In this document: piece after piece, positions 1 to 35,600 of the stretch | How the letters are laid out: each line of letters starts with the position of its first letter | Position numbering within the stretch: position 1 is the first letter of the stretch | Assembly (NCBI GenBank): GCA_020086605.1 | Contig: JACBWW010000012.1 | Location: 10,753,441-10,817,440, forward strand | Reading direction: 5' to 3' | Length of the DNA: 64,000 bases | Source: Lanius collurio | Lineage: Eukaryota; Chordata; Aves; Passeriformes; Laniidae | The notes under the pieces: model-generated | The model's database searches: none | Seen by the model: only the letters and a program-made list of their open reading frames with translations | What the model was told of the DNA's origin: nothing | Made by a program: the position numbers and the translations under genes

Positions 1-22815
<22,815 letters not shown>

Positions 22816-24626
22816 TAAAATGTGTTCTGGTTTACTGGTACCTACTGAAAAAGATGCAAAAATGTAAATTTTAAACGCCATTCATATAAAAAGTAGAATT
22901 TCAGGAGTTCAAGTGCAGTTTTAGTACTGGAGAAAAAATTTCTTTTTAGTTCAGAAAGTTTGATGTGTAGAAAATACCTTTGTATGCACTAATTTGGATA
23001 TTACAACCAGGATATTACTACCAAGAAATATTAATGAGTTAATAAATATTGAAAAGGAAAGCTTTCATTTAAATATGCTGATAATGTGGTCTCTGAAAAG
23101 AATATTAATAGCACTGACAATGATATATGCCTAACGCAGGCTCTACAAATAATGAAAATTGGTTTAAATGAGGTTTATTCAATATCTTGGGCAGTCAGCA
23201 TGAGTATTCAAAGCAAGCTGTCATTCTTATTAACTAGCATAGCACTTAACCTCTCCCCTCAGCTCTTTTAGATTTGTTTTATGCCATTGACCACTAGATC
23301 TGTAATTTCCACTTTCCCTTACCCTATTTACCAATGCATAATTCTGACTGTAGCCTTGGAAAATCATAGTATGTAGAAATTACTAATGAATCGTTGAATA
23401 AAAATTATGTGATCTGTTTATATGTCATGAGGGTTGTTGCTTGTTTGTTTTTTATTCAACACTTCAATATTATTTTTAATTTACCCAAAGGGCTAAAAAT
23501 TGCTTTGAAAAGGGCAGAATGTGAGATTCTGGCATAATCAGGGGCTGAATCGAAAGCTGTAATAGAATATTGAAATATTTCAAAACTCAGAATAAGGTGT
23601 GAGTGGGCAAAAATGTGATTGACTGCTTTTATTTTCATGTAGGTTTGTTATTGTATAGAACACTGAAACCTGTGGTGTTCCTTTCAGCTAAGAGCTGGAG
23701 TGATAGAGTGTTACCATTTTAGGCACATTTATTTCAGGTGGATTGAACGTTCTCTGCTAACGTCTATGAAAGATTGATTTCTGTTAGTGTTTGGCCAAAA
23801 ATATGAAGAAACATCTGTAGGTAGTCAGGCAGATAGATGACAGAAGTGTAAAAAAAACCAAATTAATGTTTGCTCATGTGTCTTAGAGACCAGGTAAAGA
23901 GCTAGAGACACTGCAAAGCTGTGTAGAGATTGAGAAATGGGCAGTAAATACGTGCTCTCTTGTGGTCACCTCTCTTTGGAGGGATACAGTCATCTTGAAA
24001 GCCAGACACTTTCCAGCAGTGATTTGAAATTTAGAAATTCAGTTCTTTTGCTCTTTCAATCTTAAATCCTCACAGATGCTGTCAGACAACAGTTTTGGCA
24101 TATGAAGTGTGTAAGGAATACTGAAAACAGTTGTCCATTATATATTATCATGTACAACAAGTTAATATAACAAAAATAGGAAGTTTTCCCATTTAGCCTC
24201 TTTCAATTAGCAGCCATAAGTATTGTACTGACCCTCGTAAATAAAACAATTTTGTCATGTTTCATTTGCAAATCTTCCCTTTTATTATGAAGTAGTTTGG
24301 ATTTTATCACTGCTTCATGGTAACATTTCCCTTTTCTTGATGAATTAAGTTCTTAATTTGTATCCTGCTCTCACAGGGCACTGATAGCAGGTATTTTTGA
24401 ACTGCTGAGTCATTTTCACCTTCCTTGCAAATTGCCTGTTTTATGCTAGATACTCTTTTTATTTAAAAGTGAACTTTGAATGTTAGTGATGTATGACAGA
24501 AGGTTTGCAAAAATGTACACGTCCTTACTTTTCGTCATATTTCCTTATATGTTGCAGTTGTGCCGCCTGTCCCATTATTTTTTGAGGCATTTTTTCATTA
24601 AAAAATTATTGGTTACTTGCCATCGA

Positions 24627-24682
24627 ATGGATGGATGGATGGATGGATGGATACATACATACATACATGCATACATACATAC
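24627..24682. repeat. Compound microsatellite (ATGG)6(ATAC)8
   Basis: Six ATGG units (24627-24650) pass directly into eight ATAC units (24651-24682), one of them changed to ATGC. Further AT-rich near-repeats (two ATATATCACTG copies) follow to about 24715. This looks like a slippage-prone tract in the intron. Confidence 0.95.
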
Positions 24683-24879
24683 AAAGATATATCACTGTTA
24701 TATATATCACTGAAATAAATCGCATATATGTACACATAAGTAGCTGCAGAAACATGCATATATGTATTTTCCTCTCTGTAAACTGGGAGTAATTTTCTAA
24801 TCCCTCAGTCCTCTCTTCATCTAACTAGTCTGCCCCTTTCTAAAGGCAGAAACACAACAGGGTCTCGATTTGATAAGCA

Positions 24880-25455
24880 ACTTTGAACTCTTTTTTCACC
24901 ATTCATGAGCCAGAAGCAGATCAGGTCAAACAGAAACGCAACACTGAGACTCCCACAAACATAAACATAGGATGGGTTCGTCTTCCACCCCGGCCTCTGA
25001 AGGGAAGAATCAAGTATCAGTTACCCCCTACTCTTACGTTTATGCAAATCTTCATTAGAACAACAAATAGGAGTAAGAATGGCAGCTAATTAACCCTCAG
25101 TCATACACAGTGATTAAACGGCGCTGAAGCACAGCTGCAGCTTCATTGGCAAGCGCTGCTATTCTTCTCCAGCAGGCTGAGCAAATGAAAAGAGGTATTT
25201 GCTCCTGCCGCTCCTGTCATTCACACAGTAATCTACAAAAGCCTCTTTCCTCCCTGGTTATACATCACCGCCCTTTGTTCCCTATCACTCCAGGCAGGAG
25301 CAAGTTTGCCCTTTTTAAACAGCTAATGCAATCCTTTACTCATAAGCTCTCTCAGACCCTTCAGTCCTGGTTATTATTAATTGTCTCTGTTTTGCTTGGC
25401 AGTATCAGCCAGTAAACTGTGTTAATGAAATGCCTGAATTTTGTAACAGCTGGCT
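24880..25455. promoter_or_regulatory. Candidate conserved non-coding element / intronic enhancer
   Basis: The region has non-repetitive, balanced composition with dense recognisable transcription factor sites. They include an octamer ATGCAAAT (25042-25049), CTAATTAA (25086-25093), E-boxes CAGCTG (25132-25137 and 25447-25452) and a SOX-like CCTTTGTTC (25272-25280). UBE2E2 is a large-intron gene in a gene-poor neighbourhood, where developmental enhancers are often found. Motif matches of this length also occur by chance, and conservation cannot be judged from one sequence, so this is a suggestion only. Confidence 0.3.
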
Positions 25456-25740
25456 GACTTTTTCATGGGGGGAAGGGGTGTCATAGTGTTTGTGTATAAC
25501 TGAACATGTATGCATTATCTGGGGGTGCAAGAGAGCCAAATGTGTCAGAGGGATGGGAGAGATGGTGGGCCACACTAACATCCAGTCCAGGGATTGGTGT
25601 TTTTCTTTTAAGTGGCACTCGAGGCCACAGCACACATCCCTTTCTACAAAGCAGGGCTCCAGTCCTGTAAATACTTTGGCATGTGCGTGAGCAACCCCAC
25701 AAAACCTGATAGATACGTTCACCTGTGTGAAACAGAGCAT

Positions 25741-25812
25741 GTGAGTGAGTGAGTGAGTGAGTGAGTGAGTGAGTGAGTGAGTGAGTGAGTGAGTGAGTGA
25801 GTGAGTGAGTGA
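25741..25812. repeat. Pure (GTGA)18 microsatellite
   Basis: Seventy-two bases of uninterrupted GTGA units, with no substitution. The purity suggests a young, actively slipping and probably polymorphic locus. On the sense strand of UBE2E2 the tract reads as overlapping GTGAGT hexamers, which resemble the 5' splice site consensus (see findings). Open frames through it encode only a repeated THSL-type peptide and are artefacts. Confidence 0.98.
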
Positions 25813-27226
25813 ATGTTTATAGGCTCTTTGCTTGAGTGCTGAAAATGTCTGCTTCCAGCAGTGTTAGCTGCTAGGACTGGCCTATGTGGGCAGTTAGTTA
25901 TTTCAGAGTAACTCCATGTGTGGACACTCCCCACTTTGAAAATGTATTAAGTTACGAAAACCTGTCTTGCTTGGAGTAGAAGTCAACTATACTTTAAATG
26001 TTCAAGCAGAGCCTGGGGAGTGTAAATTCTTACACTGCCTTAATCCAAAGAGCTTTCATGTGCAGATGGCCCTTGAGATTTTGTACTTTACTGAGTTTGA
26101 AGTGCTAAGCAAATTAATTTTTTTTATATGCTTACAGAGCTGGTGATGCTGATCTGGGTTAGAATATTTATTTTTCTCACTTGATCATTGCCATCCTGGC
26201 CCTGCCAAAGGTTTTGAGCCCCAGGAAAAATATAATTTGTGAATACTTCAGAGAAAATTAATTGTAACACTGCAACATTTTTCTTTGCATGGCTTCCTTC
26301 TTCGCATTCAAAAGCTGAACTTGGCTGGCCTGATTATCCCCAATGTCTGAACAGTCTTAACATCGAATCATGTCTGCTTAACAACATTCAGCTAAGCCTT
26401 GATTAGAGCATCAGAAAAAAGCCTACCTCTCCCTCACACCAACCTCTTCCGTTCTGGTGTCATCCTCTGGCTCTGGCTCCTTACCATTTTTCATGCAAGT
26501 TCCATGGTCAGTGGGGATTTTATCTTTCAATTGACATTCTGGACCCAAATACTGCTGTTCCTGGCCCTCTTCCCTCCGTGGCAGCCATACCCTTCTGCGA
26601 GCTCCTGCGATGGGCATGTGCCAGGAGGATAAGAGTGGCAGACTGAGATGTGGGCAGGCACAATGCTGCTTTCCCACAATCAGTAGGCTGAACACTTGGA
26701 TGGCAGCTGTAGCCAGAGTAACTGCTGAAGAGCTCTACAGACCCTCAGTTGCTTTGCTCTTTAGAAACCTCTGCCTCATTCCTAACCTGAACTGATCTAC
26801 AGGAATTTTATGCCCACTCATTTTTAAGCAAGCCTTGTCCTATAGCTTAGGTGACCATTTTCCTGGTTTTCGTTCCCGGTGTACTAATGAAGAACTGTCC
26901 TCTTTCCTCGTTGTCTTTATTTGCTGCACACTACCAGACCTGTGTCAACGAGCCTCTTTCTGTAAGAGAGGCTTTCTGTTCCCGTGCTCATCCTCAGTGC
27001 ACTCATCCTTCCTGAATATGCCTGACTTTTGGAGTTCATTGGGGCATGAGGCACAGCTAGACAGACTAACCTGCTCATCATCACCGTCATCCGGGTGGAA
27101 ATATTTACTGCTCCCTGTTGGATGTGCCTATCTCACTTGGCAGCCCCAGTGAAGGTTATTTCTGTCTTAGCCCTGTCATTTTCACTGTTTGTCTGCTTTT
27201 TAATGTAATTGAGCGAAATGGTGGAC

Positions 27227-27266
27227 AAAGGAAAAGAGGAAAAGGGGAAAAAAAAGAAAGGAAGAG
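27227..27266. repeat. Homopurine tract, 40 nt
   Basis: Forty uninterrupted purines (A/G), followed after one C by another 15 purines to 27282. This is a low-complexity, potentially triplex-forming intronic sequence. Confidence 0.95.
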
Positions 27267-28190
27267 CAAAAGAAAGAAAAAGCTTTTGCTATAAAAGGGC
27301 ATTAACCTCTGGCAAAGGAAATGCACAAACAGCTCCTGCACTACCCACAGTACCCACTTCACTGGGATCAGCACTAGTCAAGTTGGTTGCTCTGCTCTCA
27401 GGTACTTCAATCACTTGTTGTATTAGCAGTGTAAAGCTGCTTGTCTCGTTACTGTTTAAACTCTACTGGAAAAGTGTGAGGCAGTTTGTTTAGTGTTACA
27501 TGTAAAGTTTGCTGTGAACGTAGTTTGAGGCTGAAGCATGCGTGTCTTCACAGTAAATGTTCTTACAAGAGTAAATGAGTTGGACAAGCATTACTTTGAT
27601 GCAAGACCCATCAATTTTTATTGTAGTTGCAGTTGCTCAGCACATCTGAAAAGTGGGCTGTTTAGGTTAAAAAACTCGCAACATACATTGTAGTTTTCAA
27701 ATATATTGTACCCCGGTTAGAAGTGGATGTGCTGTTTTTAACAAGTACTGCCATGAATCATGAATTTACTAGAGGGTTTCATGCTTTGTTAACCCACATG
27801 AAGTAATGTGGCTGTGCATTTTAATGACTTACATTTATCTAAGCATAGATAACCAAAGTCAAAGATCCTAAGGTTATGGGAAGCTTGAAGTGGCTCACTA
27901 AGGGACACGAGACATGCTTTTAAGCTTTCTTCATATGAGTCATCCTAACATTTTGCCTTTATCTTCCCCAGAAATTTCTTTGTTTTTATCACAGAGTAGG
28001 CATAACAGGCCTAATTTTGGATAACATCCTATTGTTCTTTTTCTGTTGCAATTACAAGTTATCCATGTGGTTTGGCATGAATTAGGTCTGCCTAAATTTT
28101 CTGCCAAAAGATATTAACACCCTTACATACACCTGTGTGAAAGTGCTGGTATTTAAAAAACTTTAGAGATGGGATTCAGTTACTACATTA

Positions 28191-28231
28191 TTCTTTTTTT
28201 TTTCTCTTTTCTTTTTTCTTTTCTTTCCCTT
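28191..28231. repeat. Homopyrimidine tract, 41 nt
   Basis: Forty-one uninterrupted pyrimidines, mostly T with interspersed C. It resembles a strong polypyrimidine tract on the sense strand, but no recognisable exon follows. Confidence 0.95.
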
Positions 28232-31200
28232 GTCATTTTCTTAAGGGTGTGCAAGGTTCTGTACTCTTGTTGCTGAGGGTATAAAATCCCAGTTCTGTCA
28301 TCTTTTGCAGAAAAGGACTCAATAGTGTAATTTAATGCATATCTTTGATCCTCAATGGGATCTAAAACAGCACTTTTGAGAGTGACTTTTCAACATAAGC
28401 TTAAAAGCCCTAAAAGCCTGAACGGTATTTACCTTGCTACAGAGCTGCTGGAATTGCTGCTGTTTCCAGAACCTTTGCAAAACAGGAGTAAGTGGGGAGA
28501 TTTAAGTAAGACAACATGCAAGGGAAAGAACTGAATTAGCGATTTCTCAGCCCGTTTCCCTTTCAGACAGCAGTATACCTTCTTGGAGGGAAATTGGTGT
28601 CCTGCTGCAATGGCACTGCCCTGTCCCTTGGCAGGTTTGCCATCAGCAGCCATCCCCAAAGCCATCTGTTGGAATTTCTCTGGCCAGGGTTCATACCTCC
28701 AAGTGCAACATGGATAGATCTGCTATCTAGAAGGTTTTGATTACCTCTGCATTTTAAGTTTATGTTGGCATTTGGGAAACTTAAGCTTCATCCAAATGTT
28801 TGTAGCAATTCCACAATCTCTACAAATTCGCTTAAGGTATTGACAGGTATTGACAGAAATACCTGGAATACCCAATGTACAATACAATACCCACAGAATT
28901 GTCTTCTGCACATCCCACACAAAGGGAGGCAGGTACACTGAAACCCTCTGAGGAAAATGCATCTCTCACCAGGAGCTGGAGTGAGGCTGCCAGACTTTGA
29001 TGCCCACTGACACTGCTTGCTCCTGACACTGCTTTGGGCTGGTCATCTCTGGGCACATGGACACCAAGAGCCAGAATTGCCACAGCCACTTACAAACTGA
29101 GTGTGTGCCGATGCATCAGGTTCCACAGGAATAACTCTGCTTCTTCAGCCAGCAAAGCCCCAGCCATACCAGCATGCATTTTAATACACTAATAGAGGTC
29201 CACTATATCAATAAAAAAAAAATCTATTTTCAGAATTACTGAGATACTTGAAAACGCTAGCCTATCCGAAAAGAAAAAGTTTAAAAATAAATCCAAGGCA
29301 TCTTAATAAAGGAAAATGTAACATAGCTGTAATAATAAAATCTGTTCCATGTTGGAGCATTTGGCTCTGAGTGGGAATTTGGCTGACTTGTGGTCACAGC
29401 TCTGCTATTTGGCTTCCATGTTCGAGCTTTAAAATAGCTCCCCAGCCCTGGGTAATGAAGAACAGGTCTGTGCTCCTCACCACTCAGCAGCCTGGATGTA
29501 CCTTCTCTTCTCTCCATTATTCCATATATCCCGCTGTAGCAGGAATCCTGTACTGTGTTCCTCCTCATCTGGTGCTTCCCCATAGCAGAGGCTGCTTTCT
29601 GTCAGTGCTGGTTCACATCAGATGTTCCTCCTGCAATTTTTTAGACTTCCCAATTATCATTCCTTCTTTTCCCCTCACCCCCAGTTGTGAAATGAATTTA
29701 GAAGCTCTGGATGACAGCAAGTTCAAGGGATGAGCCACTTCTCATTTTCCTCATTCTTGTAATTTTTTTCCTTAAGGTCATGATCTGCACATTTTGCTGC
29801 TATCAAAAAATGCTTCAGAATCCAATCTGAATTTTTTCCTTCTCATTGAACATCTTATCAACTTTGTTCAGTTTATCAAAAAGGACTCTTAGACTTTCCT
29901 GTGCCCAAGTATATGCTGCTGTGGTTTCTAGTGAAAATTTATTTCCTTGAACATTTTTGTCAAGACATATAGAAGACAGGAAAATTAAAAGTACTCATTA
30001 TAAATACTCATTGAAATTATAAATACTCATTCTTTAGTAATCCATATTTGAGTAGATTTGTCAGATGTGATGAATATTCTAGAGGAAAACTGCTGAAATA
30101 CTTTTAAGTTGGTAAAACAATATTAATTTGTCCAATTTTATGAGGCTGGCTAAGCCCTGCTGCTTTGATTCTTTCCTGGCACCCACAGGCTACCAGGTGC
30201 AATGTCACAACACAGTACTATCAGACATACAACAAAACAATCTCATTTTCCCATATATCCTTTTTGTAAGCAGCAGAGGGTCATGTAAACAATGAAATTT
30301 CTCTGTTGTCTGAGATTATTTATAATCTTTAGCTTGGAGCTGTTTTTTCCCTTTTCTTCAGAGTTTGTATACTGTACTCTGTCAGGAAGTGGGCAGTTTC
30401 AGCACAATGGAAAATGCTTTCCTTGTATCTGAAGCAGGAAAATACTCTATGCCATGTCACTCAAGCATGGCAACAAGTAACACACAGTAAATGAAAGTTA
30501 AAGCAGTGAGGAATCAATTCAGGGAGTAGTGTTTTTTGGTTTGTTCCAAGTTGCAACATAACCTTTCTGCTCCTTTTTACATTTCTGCTGTGAGTTGACT
30601 ACAAATGAAATGAGCTCACTCCAGAGGCTCTGGCTTAGCAGAGACAAAGTGTAGTGTGTGATTGCTCTGCTGCCTCAGTGCTGCTGGGCTGGGAGCAGAG
30701 CAAATGGGTGTTCTGCATAAAGGCCATCCTAGAAAGTTGTCCTAAGGGAGCATGAAAGGAAAACGCAGCATAAAACTGATGGGTTTTGTTCTGCTTTCAG
30801 TGAGTGCAGAAGGACTTTGTCAAAGGTGGGGCTGTCTTGGGAAAAACATGAGCAGTGAGATCCCATCAGTTGCAACAAAGTTCTTTTTGCAAGAAAGTAC
30901 TTGTTTATCTATAAATACTGTATGTTGCCTTCCCTGTTCTGCAGAACCTGCTACATATGCAAATGCACATATTTGCACTGATCGTATCACAGAATCTAGA
31001 GCTGATACTTACAAATTCTTGGTAGTTTATCAGTGCTTCCTCTTCTGATTCCCTTTAAAAGACTCTGTGCTATACCAGTTCTGCTGTATTGTGTACACAG
31101 CACTAACTTCTATTCTGCAGTTTGAATCACTTACAGTTTCTCATATTCTGAGCTGAACACACAGTACCAATATGTTAAAGGCATTTAGGCACCTAAAGCT

Positions 31201-34200
31201 GCTGGCTGACAGCTGGCAGGGTTTTCAGTACCTCCCATGGGATTTAAATATCTGAAGTCTCACTAGGAGCCTCTCACCACTGCCAGGAAGAGACTTGCTA
31301 TACATCTGGTCTTTAAGTATTTGCAGACTTGTACACCTATATGTCTTAAACTCTGTGGACATGATCTATAAACATGAGATTAAATAGATGTAAATGCAAG
31401 AAGTGCACCAGCACATTATGAAAATTGCATATAGATAAGCATTGAAATAGAACTAATTTCTTTTGCCATGAAAAGCTGATGAAACTGTTACAAGATTTGT
31501 TCCTATCAGTCGACTAAGTCCCCTCAACATGAACTCATGACTGTGAGGATTATTATAACAGCAGGAAAAACATTTGTGAACTGTCATCCCTTTAGTAGTT
31601 CTCAGGAAAATATGTCTTGGAATATCTCCTAATTATGTGTGCAATGGGAGGAGGCTTGGATCAGGATTACTATTGATGTTGGCCTAAATCATTGCTCTTT
31701 TCAGTTGCACTTTGACAACACCTTATGGGTAGAAGACCATTATTTGTGAGCATAGAGGCTTTTAGTGTGTTTAGATTTAGGCTATTCAAAGCTCACAAGA
31801 CATCATTAAAAAGATTAACACAACTATAGAAGTAAGATTGTTTAGAAATACTTAGTTTTAAACCCCCCATTATGGTTTCAGAAGTCTGCAATCTGTTTAA
31901 ATAATTTTTTTTTCTGAAAAGTGTCTGGAAATATTTGCATAAGAAAATTGGTGGGTTTATGTAACTCTAGAAAGCAAATGGTAGAGATTACTTTTTTTTT
32001 TAAATAAAATCTGGATTTTGTGATATCCAAGGCATGATGCAGTCATTAGCTATAGCTCCAGATGCCAGTCAGACACGCACTTACGCTGTTCTTTTTTTTT
32101 TTTTCTGATGTATCTCTGCAAAGAATAATGTCTAAAAGGAGAACAGTCATTCTCTAGCAGCAAACCAGTGCTACTCATTGAGTCAGGTACATTGCCTGCA
32201 ACCGCTCATCCCTCAGTAGTTCAGAGAAAGGTGTAAAAATCCCTCAAAGCACTTCTTTACTCACACAGTAATACACAGGAGAGGAAATTCCCTCCTAGCC
32301 ACAGCTAACAATCAGATTATGTGCTGAAGCATGAGCAGTACAGCCTTTGCAGTGGTAGCTCAGGTGGTACATGGCTACTAAGTTTTCTAATTCTTTTTTG
32401 AGTTTCCTAAATCACCTTCTAGTGTTCCTACAGTGGGTTTTTTGTGTGTGCTTACCAACTCGGTTTCCTTTTAACTTTTGCTAAATGTGTTGAGGTTTTG
32501 TTCATGTTCCTTTCTTACTACAGAAAAGATAAACAAGACTACTTTTTTTTTTTAAATCTTCTTTGCCAAATTACCTGTCACACTTTATTTTGTGTTTTTC
32601 TACCTTCTCAAAGGAATCACCTTAGATTTCAACCATTCCTTAAATGGAAAAGGTTTTACCATGCTGTTAATGATTTCTTGTCCTTTTCAATAATGTTTCT
32701 GCTCCTAATTTGTTTTTGTTTAAGGAGATGTGAGAAAAATTGAACTTCAGACATGATAATACCCAACCATCAGTTTATTAAATCAGAGATTGACTAAAAT
32801 CCAAATCAGTAAAGAGGCTTTGTACATCTATGACAAGAAATAAATGTAAAGGGACGTAACTGGCACTCATAAGAAGAAGTAGTCTTGTCACAACACTTAA
32901 CTGTTCCTCATGTTTATTATTCCTCAAAAAGGTTTTCTAGAACATATAAAATACAGTCTTATCACAAAATGGAAGTAAAGCTGGAAAAATATACACTTGA
33001 CTTCTGGGGTTGGGTTTTTTTGCATGAAACTTATGAAAGCTCTATGATAAATATACCTACCTGGCTTTTAGAAGTTTGTTAATTTCTGCTCCAGAAACAC
33101 AGAGTTTCTTTAAACTTAGGCTCAACCATCATTAAATTAAAAGTGCTTGAGAAAATGCATGAGTGATGGATGCTACAGATACAAAAGGTTACAATTAATT
33201 TTCTTTCCAGTAAACAAGTGTAATTTAAAATACTACCAGTGGAGGTTTCCTATGCCCATAACCTCAGAGAGAAGACAGGTAATTTAGTGCATACACATAA
33301 TAAATCTTTGTGTGAACTGAGACCAAAATAAGTCATCAACATTAGATGTTTAACAATGTAAAGTATTTAAATAAAGCTCTTAGTTATCTCTCATATATAA
33401 TATATGGATTTATAGCTTAATGGGAATGAGTTCCAAGATAGAAAGTAAACTGCCTTTCTAAATACACCCTAATATTTTACAGTCATTGAATGTATTTTCT
33501 TTGTTTCATGCAGGTTTTGTCTGCCAATCACATTAGAATGTCTTAATGATGTCCTTAATCACATGAGAATTTATATATATATAAAAATAATTATTTTTTT
33601 CTTTTTTATGAAATAGATACATCACTTCCAGTCTTAACCCACTCTACTGGATATATTTTTCTCACTAATAGGATTGTGTGTATTTGAAGGAAAAATAAAT
33701 AAAACTGGAAAATAAAAAAAAAAAATAGACATTACATGAATTTTCTAATCTCAAAATAATTCAATCTAATATTCATTATTCCCAGTTAGTACAAATAGCT
33801 CAAATCTTTTGTACTCCAAATTTTTCATTTAAACTTTGTTCCATTTTACTAAGTGAGAGTTTGTTTTGTGTGTTTGTTGTTTTTCTTTTTCCCTATGTAC
33901 CTTTTTTTAAATGAAGGCAGGAACAGATTTTCAAATTTCTTGCCATACATTTCTAACTGCCTAAGAACTATCCTCAGGACCCTAATTAGTACAACTATTT
34001 TTAAGACTTATTCTTCCTGTTCTTAAAATATATTTTTTTGTTTCACCATAGAAATCCCACTGCTCCACATTCTTTAAGCTCCTGAAAAAAAACCTGCTAC
34101 ATTTGGCTAAGAGATTCCCAATAAGAGTCAGCCCTGAAAGGCAAGGTTTATAATCCTGGAAATGTGAACTATTAAATCATTTAGTCGCTCACTTTCTTGA

Positions 34201-35534
34201 CTAAGATTTCAGAAATTAGTATTCCTGAGTCACTCAGATTCTACCTTCAGAGATGATTTACACCACTGCAAGACATGTCTCTCGTATTTTGCATGGCTAA
34301 TTTTCTACATTATTCAGCAGGGGAGGAGGAAACAGTTGTTTGTTTTTTACAGTTTTGCAGTTCTATCAAAGGCAACAAATAAAACAAATTATATGCAGTG
34401 TGTGTTTCAGAATCCCTATTTTCACAGCAAATTAAGTTCAGGTGCATTACATGGAGTCATAGACAGCTACTTAAATACCAAAATATATGGTGCAATTCTC
34501 CCAAATTTAAGAATGGGCTGTACTGTAAGATTTCACATTTATGTGGGATACAGAAATAGAACTTTGATTAGGAATTGTTTGTAGAGTTTTCCATCTGTAC
34601 AAGGCTTTAAAAAAGGCCCTTCTGAGTGTGGAGTGGAGCATTTGCTACTCCAAGATGAATTAGATTTCAGAAAATTCTCAAGGGCTAGAATCCTCATTGC
34701 TTGGGTTTTTATAGTATTGATTAGGTAAAGTGGCTGTATAAAGTGGCATGAAAGTAGAACTTACTGTAAGACATAATATTATACCAGCAAAAGGAATTCC
34801 TTCATGACCTTCCATGTCTTTTTCATCTCTACCTTGTACAGCTTTTTTCTACAGCTCAATCTTGGGACTCTTTATGCCAGTGCCTGAAATCATTTTGTAA
34901 AGTGATTATCATTTAGTCAGGCATGCCAGTGGAGTCAATGTGACCCCTCAGGCAGGAAAGATAAGATTTCCAAATAAAGTTATTTTAACTGTTACTAAAT
35001 ATGAAATTATTGCTGTAAAATATCACAAATCCAATCTTTTTTCAGCATTGCCATGTAACTTCATTGCAACTAATCCGGGAGCAAAACTTGCCGACATGAT
35101 GAGTGATAATTATTTGTTTAGCCTGTTTTTTTCCTTTCAGTCCTATTAGACCCTGGCCATAATTAGGCATAATTATATTCATGTTCTGAAGTTAATCTAG
35201 AAGTGGATAGTCCAGTTGGTTGCTAAAATGGGGTTGTTTTCTCACTCACCTGCTGATTCCTCAGTCCCTGCCGGTACAGATAGGGAATGGAGAGGCCTGG
35301 CTGTTGTTTGTGTTATTGGGTAACAGTAAGAGGAGTGTTCATGCAAGGCACACCTAAGTTTCTATTCCTGTTCCAATGGATGTTCAATTTGCCAAGATAT
35401 TTCAGGCCCTGGGCTATGAAAGAATTTTATTTAATAGGCCTTTAGAAGGGATAAATTTCTTCACTAACCCTACCTTTTGTAAATAAAGGCCTCTTATATT
35501 CTTTTGACATTTGTATGGGATTCTTAATAGCAGT

Positions 35535-35600
35535 TTTGGATTTAAATTTGACAAATTAATAATGAGATTTGGATTTCAATTTGACAAATTAGTAATGAGA
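35535..35600. repeat. 33-bp tandem duplication, two copies
   Basis: Unit one is 35535-35567 and unit two 35568-35600. They match at 31 of 33 positions and directly abut, each containing a TTTGGATTT start and an AATGAGA end. This is a small recent intronic duplication. Confidence 0.95.

Noticed and set aside
25741..25812. CRISPR-like or satellite array
   Set aside because: Pure tetranucleotide repetition without spacers in a vertebrate intron; it is a microsatellite.
25719..25934. 71-aa minus-strand frame with repeated THSL peptide
   Set aside because: It is the translation of the GTGA microsatellite and not a repeat protein.
33713..33725. A-run as the tail of a processed pseudogene
   Set aside because: The upstream sequence shows no coding remnants and no target-site duplication was seen; it is more likely a simple A run.
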